Assembly (NCBI RefSeq): GCF_001657485.1
Contig: NZ_LXFU01000024.1
Location: 1-64,000, forward strand
Direction: 5' to 3'
From: Rhizobium sp. WYCCWR10014
GTDB taxonomy: Bacteria > Pseudomonadota > Alphaproteobacteria > Rhizobiales > Rhizobiaceae
Length of the DNA: 64,000 nt
The notes beneath the pieces were generated by a model that saw nothing but the letters and a program-made list of their open reading frames with translations, was not told the origin of the DNA and searched no databases. The stretch's first letter is position 1. Each line of letters opens with the position of its first letter. Shown one piece after another: positions 58,129-64,000 of this stretch. The translations under genes were made by a program, and so were the position numbers.

Positions 58129-59955
58129 ATGTGCGGCATTGTGGGGATCGTCGGAACTGCGCCTGTTGCCGGGCGCCTGGTCGATGCGCTGAAGCGTCTC
58201 GAATATCGCGGTTACGATTCCGCCGGCGTCGCCACCATTCATGACGGCGTGATGGATCGCCGCCGCGCCGAGGGCAAGCTGTTCAATCTGGAAAAGCGCC
58301 TCGACAGCGAACCGCTGCCCGGCACGACAGGCATCGCCCACACGCGCTGGGCGACCCATGGCGTTCCGAACGAAACCAATGCCCATCCGCATTTCGTCGA
58401 AGGCGTCGCCGTCGTTCATAACGGCATCATCGAGAATTTCTCCGAGCTTCGCGACGAACTGACCGAAGAGGGTTCGGTCTTCGAAACCCAGACCGACACC
58501 GAGGTAGTCGCCCATCTGATGGCGAAATACCTGCGCGAGGGCCTCGAGCCGCGCGACGCCATGCTGAAGATGCTGAACCGGGTGACCGGCGCCTATGCGC
58601 TCGCCGTTATGCTCAAGGCTCATCCCGGCACGATCATGGCCGCCCGTTCCGGACCGCCGCTTGCCGTCGGCTATGGCCGCGGCGAGATGTTCCTCGGCTC
58701 GGACGCGATTGCGCTTTCGCCCTTCACCAACGAGATCACCTATCTCGTCGACGGCGATTTCGCCGTCCTCACCCGGGACGGTGTCGCCGTGCTCGATTTC
58801 GCCGGCAAGCCCGTCAAACGCGCCCGCCAGATCTCGCAGGCGACCGCCTATGTCGTCGACAAGGGCAACCACCGCCATTTCATGGAAAAGGAAATCTACG
58901 AGCAGCCGGAGGTGATCTCCCACGCGCTCAGCCACTATGTCGATTTCGCCGAGAACACGATCGGCGCCAATGCCGCTGCGATCGACTTCAAGGCAGCGAC
59001 CGGACTTGCGATCTCGGCCTGCGGTACTGCCTATCTCGCCGGCCTCGTCGGCAAATACTGGTTCGAGCGATATGCCCGCCTGCCTGTTGAAATCGACGTC
59101 GCCTCCGAATTCCGTTATCGCGAAATGCCGCTGTCGCCGTCGCAGGCAGCGCTCTTCATCTCGCAGTCCGGCGAGACCGCCGACACGCTGGCATGCTTGC
59201 GCTATTGCCGCGACAACGGGCTGAAGATCGGCGCCGTCGTCAATGTCCGCGAATCGACGATCGCGCGCGAATCCGACGCCGTCTTCCCGATCATGGCCGG
59301 GCCCGAAATCGGCGTCGCCTCGACCAAGGCCTTCACCTGCCAGCTTGCCGTGTTGGCAGCGCTGGCGATCGGCGCCGGCAAGGCGCGCGGCACGGTGAGT
59401 GCTGACGAGGAGAGGTCGCTGGTGCGCCATCTCGCCGAAATGCCGCGCATCATGAGCCGCGTGCTGAACCTTATCCAGCCGCAGATGGAAAGCCTGTCGC
59501 GCGAGCTGTCGAAGTGCAAGGACGTGCTCTATCTCGGCCGCGGCACCAGCTTCCCGCTTGCCATGGAAGGCGCGCTGAAGCTCAAGGAAATTTCCTATAT
59601 CCACGCCGAAGGTTACGCCGCCGGCGAATTGAAGCACGGACCGATCGCGCTGATCGACGAGAACATGCCTGTCATCGTCATCGCCCCGTACGACCGTTTC
59701 TTCGAAAAGACCGTCTCGAACATGCAGGAGGTGGCAGCCCGCGGCGGCCGCATCATCTTCATTACGGACGAGGCGGGTGCAGCCGCCTCGAAACTGCCGA
59801 CCATGGCGACGATTACCCTGCCTGTGGTCGACGAAATCATCGCGCCGATGATCTTCTCGCTGCCGATCCAGCTGCTCGCCTATCACACCGCCGTTTTCAT
59901 GGGCACCGATGTCGACCAGCCGCGCAACCTGGCGAAATCAGTGACCGTGGAATAA
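58129..59955 (+). CDS. glmS: Glutamine--fructose-6-phosphate aminotransferase
   Basis: A 608-residue enzyme that makes glucosamine-6-phosphate, the entry to amino-sugar synthesis. It starts MCGIVGIVGTAPVAG, with the catalytic Cys as residue 2 after Met removal. The glutaminase domain includes THGVPNETNAHPH and NGIIENFSELRDEL. Two SIS sugar-isomerase domains follow (ISACGTAYLAGLVGKYWFER; YLGRGTSFPLAMEGALKLKE with ISYIHAEGYAAGELKHGP), and the end is VDQPRNLAKSVTVE as in the family. No glmS ribozyme is expected or seen in the short gap to glmU. Confidence 0.97.
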   Translation: MCGIVGIVGTAPVAGRLVDALKRLEYRGYDSAGVATIHDGVMDRRRAEGKLFNLEKRLDSEPLPGTTGIAHTRWATHGVPNETNAHPHFVEGVAVVHNGIIENFSELRDELTEEGSVFETQTDTEVVAHLMAKYLREGLEPRDAMLKMLNRVTGAYALAVMLKAHPGTIMAARSGPPLAVGYGRGEMFLGSDAIALSPFTNEITYLVDGDFAVLTRDGVAVLDFAGKPVKRARQISQATAYVVDKGNHRHFMEKEIYEQPEVISHALSHYVDFAENTIGANAAAIDFKAATGLAISACGTAYLAGLVGKYWFERYARLPVEIDVASEFRYREMPLSPSQAALFISQSGETADTLACLRYCRDNGLKIGAVVNVRESTIARESDAVFPIMAGPEIGVASTKAFTCQLAVLAALAIGAGKARGTVSADEERSLVRHLAEMPRIMSRVLNLIQPQMESLSRELSKCKDVLYLGRGTSFPLAMEGALKLKEISYIHAEGYAAGELKHGPIALIDENMPVIVIAPYDRFFEKTVSNMQEVAARGGRIIFITDEAGAAASKLPTMATITLPVVDEIIAPMIFSLPIQLLAYHTAVFMGTDVDQPRNLAKSVTVE

Positions 59956-60090
59956 GCCTGTAACGCCGCGACCTTCGCTTCGAAACATATTGTGCGGGAC
60001 CCCGAATTCTGGCAATTTTGGTCGGCGGACAAGGGGGAAGGGCCGGCGTACCGGCCTGTCCACGACTGAGATGGAGATCATCAGGAAACG

Positions 60091-60798
60091 ATGTCCGACA
60101 ACACCCCCAGAATGCCGGTCGCGACGCGGCTGAGGAATAATTTTCTCGCAGGGCTGATCATCTGCGCGCCGATCGCGATTACCATCTGGCTGACCTGGAC
60201 CTTCATCCACTGGTCGGACAGCTGGGTCCGGCCCTATATTCCGGCGCGCTGGAATCCGGAAAGCTATCTCAATTTTGCCATTCCCGGCTTCGGCCTGCTG
60301 ATCGCCGTCGTGCTGATCACCGTCGTCGGCTTTCTCGGCAAGAACCTCATCGGCCAGAGCATCGTTCGGTTCGGCGAATCGATCGTTCAGCGCATGCCGC
60401 TGGTGCGCACGATCTACAGAAGCGTGAAACAGATTTTCGAAACCGTGCTGAAGGAACAGGCGAACTCCTTCAAGAAGGTTGGCCTCATCGAATATCCGGG
60501 TCCCGGCCTCTGGGCACTGATCTTCATCGCCACCGACGCCAAGGGCGAAATCGCTTCGAAGTTCGATGCCATGGGCCAGGACATGGTCGCCGTCTTCCTG
60601 CCGCCGACGCCGGTGCCGACAGCCGGCTTCCTCATCTTCGTGCCGCGCGAGAAGATCGTCATGCTCGACATGTCGCCGGAAGACGCCGCCAAGTTCCTGA
60701 TTTCGGGCGGGCTTGTGGCGCCCGAACACAAGCCGGCCGATCCCAAGCAGAAGCATTTGCCGCGGCCTAAGCCAGTCGCGGTTTCCAAAGCGGATTGA
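60091..60798 (+). CDS. DUF502 membrane protein
   Basis: A 235-residue protein with two membrane segments (FLAGLIICAPIAITIWLTWT; YLNFAIPGFGLLIAVVLITV) and a cytoplasmic C-terminal domain of the DUF502 type (RMPLVRTIYRSVKQIFETVL, PGLWALIFIATDAKGEIASK, FLPPTPVPTAGFLIFVPREK). Function unknown. Located between glmS and recG, its usual neighbourhood in rhizobia. Ribosome site AGGAAACG precedes the ATG. The palindromic repeat at 60798 begins at its last base. Confidence 0.9.
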   Translation: MSDNTPRMPVATRLRNNFLAGLIICAPIAITIWLTWTFIHWSDSWVRPYIPARWNPESYLNFAIPGFGLLIAVVLITVVGFLGKNLIGQSIVRFGESIVQRMPLVRTIYRSVKQIFETVLKEQANSFKKVGLIEYPGPGLWALIFIATDAKGEIASKFDAMGQDMVAVFLPPTPVPTAGFLIFVPREKIVMLDMSPEDAAKFLISGGLVAPEHKPADPKQKHLPRPKPVAVSKAD

Positions 60799-60846
60799 TG
60801 CATGTCGCCCAAAAGTGTTCAGCGGTTTTGGGGTAACGACATGCAT
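60798..60846. repeat. Intergenic palindromic repeat, family A (copy 2)
   Basis: An imperfect palindrome with perfect ends ATGCATGTCG / CGACATGCAT and a central CCCAAAA / TTTTGGGG pair around GTGTTCAGCGG. It is related to 1377-1423 through the shared core AAAAGTGT..AGCGGTTTT. It stands between the convergent DUF502 and recG genes and could serve both as a transcript end. Confidence 0.75.
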
Positions 60847-60879
60847 GGAACAAAGACTTAAAGCGCGCCGCGGCGCGCT

Positions 60880-62985
60880 TTATCCAGCCCTGAGAAAACG
60901 GATCGCCTCGTCGCGGCGGAAAAGATAGAGCAGGGTGCGGATCGCCGCTCCCCTCTCCGTGGTCAATTCCGGATCCCGTTCGATGAGGTAAGCCGCATCT
61001 TTGCGGGCGATCTCCAGCAGGTCGGCATGCGCCTCGAGGCTGGCGATGCGGAAGCCCGGCGTGCCGGATTGCCTTGTGCCGAGCAATTCGCCTTCACCGC
61101 GCAGCTTCAGGTCTTCCTCGGCGATGCGGAAGCCGTCCTCCGTCTCCCGCATGATCGAGAGCCTGGCATGGCCGGTCTCGCCGAGTGGTCCCTTGTAGAG
61201 CAGGATGCAGGTCGAGGCCTCGTCGCCGCGCCCGACCCGGCCGCGCAACTGATGCAATTGCGCCAGGCCGAAGCGTTCGGCATGTTCGATCACCATGATC
61301 GTCGCATCCGGCACGTCGACACCGACCTCGACGACGGTGGTGGCGACGAGCAGCCGGGTCTCGCCGTTCTTGAACGCCATCATCGCCGCGTCCTTCTCCG
61401 GCCCGCTCATGCGGCCGTGGATGAGGCCGACATCCGGGCCGAGTGCCGAGACCAGCGTCGCGTGCCGCTCCTCGGCCGACATCAGATCGAGCTCCTCGGA
61501 CTCCTCGACCAGCGGGCAGATCCAATAGGCCTTCTTGCCCTCGGCGATCGCGCTTTGCAGTCGGCCGACGATTTCGCCGGTCCGTTCCATCGGCACGGTG
61601 ATCGTTTGGATCGGCTTGCGGCCGGCCGGTTTTTCTGTGAGCTTGGAGACGTCCATATCGCCGAAGGCGGCGAGCACCAGCGTGCGCGGGATCGGCGTCG
61701 CCGTCATGACAAGCATATGCGGCGAGAGGCCCTTGGCGGTCAGCCGCAGGCGCTGATGCACGCCGAAACGGTGCTGCTCGTCGACGACGGCAAGCATCAG
61801 ATTGGCATAGGCGACACTGTCCTGGAACAGCGCATGCGTGCCGATGATGATCTGGGCAGCACCCGAGGCGATGCGCTCCAGGATTTCCTCCCGCTCGCGT
61901 CCCTTGGTGCGCCCGGTCAGCACCTCGATGCTGAGTCCGGCGGCGGCGGCGAATTTCGAGACTGTCGCGTGGTGCTGCCGCGCCAGGATTTCGGTCGGCG
62001 CCATCAGCACGGCCTGACCGCCGCTCTCGATCACCGCCGCCATCGCCATCAGCGCCACCAGCGTCTTGCCGGAACCGACATCGCCTTGCAGCAGCCGCAG
62101 CATGCGCTCGTTGCCGGCCATATCCTTCAAAACCTCGGCGATCGCCTCGTTCTGACTTGATGTGAGCGAGAAGGGCAAGGCCTTCAGGATCTTGCTGCTG
62201 ATGGCGCCGGTCGGATGCACCGGCTGGCCCGCCACTTTGCGCAGCCTCTGCCGCACCAGGCTCAGCGACAGCTGGCCGGCGAGGAATTCGTCATAGGCAA
62301 GCCGCCGCCGGGCAGGGGCCTGCGGGTCGATATCCCCAGGGTCGCACGGCTCGTGCAGCATGTGGAAACTGTCGCGGATCGACGGCAGGCCCTGTTTCTC
62401 CGTCAAGGCCAGGTCGATCCATTCCGGCAGCTCGGGAAAGCGCGGCAGGCCGGCGTCGATGATCTTGCGGAGCGTCTTCGACGAAAGCCCCGCTGTCAGC
62501 GGATAGATCGGCTCGACCAACGGCAGGCTCTCCGCCTCGTCGGCCCTGACGATATAATCGGGATGCACCATCGAGGCGCGGCCGTTGAACCAGTCGATCT
62601 TGCCGCTGACCGTCACCTCCGCGTCAACAGGTAGCTGCTTTTCCAGCCACGCTGCCTGTCCGCGGAAGAAGACCAGCGTCAGCTCGCCGGTCTCGTCATG
62701 CAGGAAGACGCGGTAGGGGATATTGCTTTTGCCGCCCGGCGGCACCTGGTGGCGGTCGACGCGCGCCGTGATCGTCACGATCGCCCCCTGCGGCGCGCGG
62801 GCGATGCCTGGCTGGTTGCGCCGGTCGATCAGCGAGAAGGGCGCGTGGAAGAGCAGATCGATGACCCGGCAATCCTCCAGCGTCTCGCGCCCGAGCAGCT
62901 TGACCAACAGGTCGGCGATCTTCGGGCCGACGCCCGGAAGGCCAGAAATGGGGGAAAACAGAGGATCGAGAATGGCGGGGCGCAT
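60880..62985 (-). CDS. recG: ATP-dependent DNA helicase RecG
   Basis: A 701-residue helicase that reverses stalled forks and branches Holliday junctions. I start at the ATG at 62985 (MRPAILDPLFSPISGLPGVG), the normal rhizobial beginning; the frame is open to 63030. The N-terminal wedge/OB domain precedes the motor: Walker A RLLQGDVGSGKTLVALMAMA (~310), Walker B VVDEQHRFGVHQRLRL (DEQH), motif VI HQLRGRVGRGDEASTCILLY (~590) and the C-terminal RecG-type tail (LRGEGELLGTRQSGTPGFRI). Divergent from the sdhE-like gene 92 bases away. Confidence 0.96.
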   Translation of the reverse strand: MRPAILDPLFSPISGLPGVGPKIADLLVKLLGRETLEDCRVIDLLFHAPFSLIDRRNQPGIARAPQGAIVTITARVDRHQVPPGGKSNIPYRVFLHDETGELTLVFFRGQAAWLEKQLPVDAEVTVSGKIDWFNGRASMVHPDYIVRADEAESLPLVEPIYPLTAGLSSKTLRKIIDAGLPRFPELPEWIDLALTEKQGLPSIRDSFHMLHEPCDPGDIDPQAPARRRLAYDEFLAGQLSLSLVRQRLRKVAGQPVHPTGAISSKILKALPFSLTSSQNEAIAEVLKDMAGNERMLRLLQGDVGSGKTLVALMAMAAVIESGGQAVLMAPTEILARQHHATVSKFAAAAGLSIEVLTGRTKGREREEILERIASGAAQIIIGTHALFQDSVAYANLMLAVVDEQHRFGVHQRLRLTAKGLSPHMLVMTATPIPRTLVLAAFGDMDVSKLTEKPAGRKPIQTITVPMERTGEIVGRLQSAIAEGKKAYWICPLVEESEELDLMSAEERHATLVSALGPDVGLIHGRMSGPEKDAAMMAFKNGETRLLVATTVVEVGVDVPDATIMVIEHAERFGLAQLHQLRGRVGRGDEASTCILLYKGPLGETGHARLSIMRETEDGFRIAEEDLKLRGEGELLGTRQSGTPGFRIASLEAHADLLEIARKDAAYLIERDPELTTERGAAIRTLLYLFRRDEAIRFLRAG

Positions 62986-63077
62986 GCGGCCAAAATGCGA
63001 TGAACAATGCGGCCTTGGCAAGGCTGACAAGCCGCTTTCCAGGGTCTATAGAGGCGCATCAACAGGAAGGTAATGCC

Positions 63078-63383
63078 ATGACAGGTGTCACGCTCACGAG
63101 TGCCGGTCTCGACCCGCGCCGCCGCAGAATCCTTTTCCGCTGCTGGCATCGCGGCATCCGCGAGATGGATCTGGTCTTCGGCCAGTTCGCCGAAGCCGAG
63201 GTCGCGACTCTGTCGGAAGCCGAACTCGACGAGTTCGAGACGATCATGGCGGAAGAGGACAATGATCTCGTCCGCTGGATCATGGGAACATGGCCGGTGC
63301 CTGAGCGTTTCCAGACACCGATGTTTGCCCGCATCGCCGCCTATAAGCCCGATTTTGACAAGCCCCTCAGGACGCCGGAATGA
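63078..63383 (+). CDS. sdhE: FAD assembly factor SdhE family protein
   Basis: A 101-residue helical protein that helps attach FAD to succinate dehydrogenase. The conserved RGIREMDL motif (at ~26-33; family RGxxExD) that contacts the flavoprotein is present, followed by ETIMAEEDNDLVRWIMGTWP. AGGAAGG precedes the ATG at 63078, and a longer frame from 63000 is not needed. Its stop overlaps the mfd start (ATGA). The N-terminal extension of ~20 residues is common in alphaproteobacteria. Confidence 0.92.
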   Translation: MTGVTLTSAGLDPRRRRILFRCWHRGIREMDLVFGQFAEAEVATLSEAELDEFETIMAEEDNDLVRWIMGTWPVPERFQTPMFARIAAYKPDFDKPLRTPE

Positions 63384-64000
63384 TCCCTGGTTTCGATGCG
63401 AAGAAGCTTGCGGCCATTGCCGAGCCGCTGACGATCGGCAATGTGCCGGCAGGTCTTGAAACGCTGCTGCTCGCCGAGCTCGCCCGAACGGGAGAGCCGG
63501 TCGCCTATGTCATGTCCGACGGCCACCGAATGGCCGATCTCGAGCAGATGCTGGGCTTTGTCGCCCCCGACATTCCGGTTCTCACCCTGCCGGCCTGGGA
63601 CTGTCTGCCCTATGACCGCGTCTCGCCGAGCGCCGACACCTCGGCCCGCCGGCTTGCCGCACTCGGCGGCCTCATCGCCCATCGCAAGAAGCCGCATGCC
63701 GCAATCGTGCTCGTCACCGCCAATGCCATGCTGCAGAAGGTGGCGCCGCAGGATGTCATCGAAAGCCTGACTTTTTCGGCCCGTCCCGGCAACCAGCTGC
63801 GCATGGACGATCTCGCCGGTCGCCTGGAGCGCAATGGCTTCGAGCGGGTCGCGACCGTTCGCGAGGTCGGTGAATATGCCGTGCGCGGCGGCATTCTCGA
63901 CGTCTTCGTGCCGGGTTCCGAAGAGCCGGTCCGTCTCGATTTCTTCGGCGACACGCTGGAATCGATCCGCAGCTTCGATCCGGCCAGCCAGCGCACGACC
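63380..64000 (+). CDS. mfd: Transcription-repair coupling factor, N-terminal part (runs off the window)
   Basis: The first 207 residues of Mfd, which removes RNA polymerase stalled at DNA damage and recruits UvrA. Visible are the UvrB-like N-terminal domains: PVAYVMSDGHRMADLEQMLG, LTLPAWDCLPYDRVSPSADT with SARRLAALGGL (~75), ATVREVGEYAVRGGILDVFV (~175) and PVRLDFFGDTLESIRSFDPA. The motor and RecG-like parts lie beyond the right edge. Start overlaps the sdhE stop. Confidence 0.96.
   Translation, partial: MIPGFDAKKLAAIAEPLTIGNVPAGLETLLLAELARTGEPVAYVMSDGHRMADLEQMLGFVAPDIPVLTLPAWDCLPYDRVSPSADTSARRLAALGGLIAHRKKPHAAIVLVTANAMLQKVAPQDVIESLTFSARPGNQLRMDDLAGRLERNGFERVATVREVGEYAVRGGILDVFVPGSEEPVRLDFFGDTLESIRSFDPASQRTT

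Noticed and set aside
57991..59886. 631-codon minus-strand frame over glmS
   Set aside because: glmS on the plus strand is unmistakable; the antisense frame has no recognisable domain.
60041..60056. GGCCGG-CGTA-CCGGCC hairpin before the DUF502 gene as a terminator
   Set aside because: Short stem and no T-run; in such GC-rich sequence this is not distinguishable from chance.

Overview
The window reads as a piece of a Rhizobium chromosome, most likely from the R. leguminosarum/etli group. GC content is high and ABC sugar-uptake operons are dense. A bacterial phosphatidylcholine synthase is present. The right end carries a typical alphaproteobacterial housekeeping series (glmU, glmS, a DUF502 gene, recG, an sdhE-like gene, mfd). 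Two families of intergenic palindromic repeats that I associate with rhizobial genomes also occur. No rRNA, tRNA, CRISPR array or intact transposase was seen.

Layout. 0.1-8.5 kb: a LacI-type regulator opposite an operon for an unusual 840-residue carbohydrate-active-looking protein and a complete CUT1-type sugar ABC importer. 8.5-27.3 kb: an accessory patchwork of molybdenum hydroxylases (an orphan PaoC-like subunit; an IorAB pair with a cytochrome c), an amidohydrolase, a DJ-1/PfpI protein, AraC, LysR and WYL regulators, and small redox enzymes. This stretch is littered with short decayed 3' ends of genes, several of them partial copies of intact genes in the window. 27.3-33.6 kb: a periplasmic copper-handling cluster (DUF411, CusF-like, cupredoxin, multicopper oxidase, TolC-like lipoprotein, two small exported proteins) next to a cytochrome b561 and a c'-type cytochrome. 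34.0-38.4 kb: a small stress-type ORF, a GFA protein, a MacA/MacB-type exporter and a VOC protein, followed by scraps of macB and of an IS630-type transposase.

38.6-43.2 kb: a LysR regulator divergent from a LigB-type dioxygenase, a glutaredoxin-like protein, DoxX and a quinone-reductase-like operon, then a gene scrap and a GntR regulator with two identical palindromes in front of it. 43.2-46.1 kb: ferredoxin-NADP reductase, pcs and a quinone oxidoreductase. 46.2-50.9 kb: a BMP-type (nucleoside-like) ABC importer closed by a clear terminator. 51.0-56.5 kb: a ytfQ-ytfR-ytfT-yjfF (galactofuranose-type) importer with a FadR-type GntR gene and a strongly structured gap between ytfQ and ytfR. 56.7-64.0 kb: amino-sugar synthesis (glmU, glmS), DUF502, recG, sdhE and the start of mfd.

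The best leads are the 840-residue enzyme with its importer, the multicopper-oxidase cluster with its double CGGATATCCG site, the LigB/glutaredoxin/DoxX operon, the concentration of 3' gene remnants, and a composite hairpin repeat present twice around the ytf operon. Product calls rest on reading translated sequence against remembered families; no searches were run.
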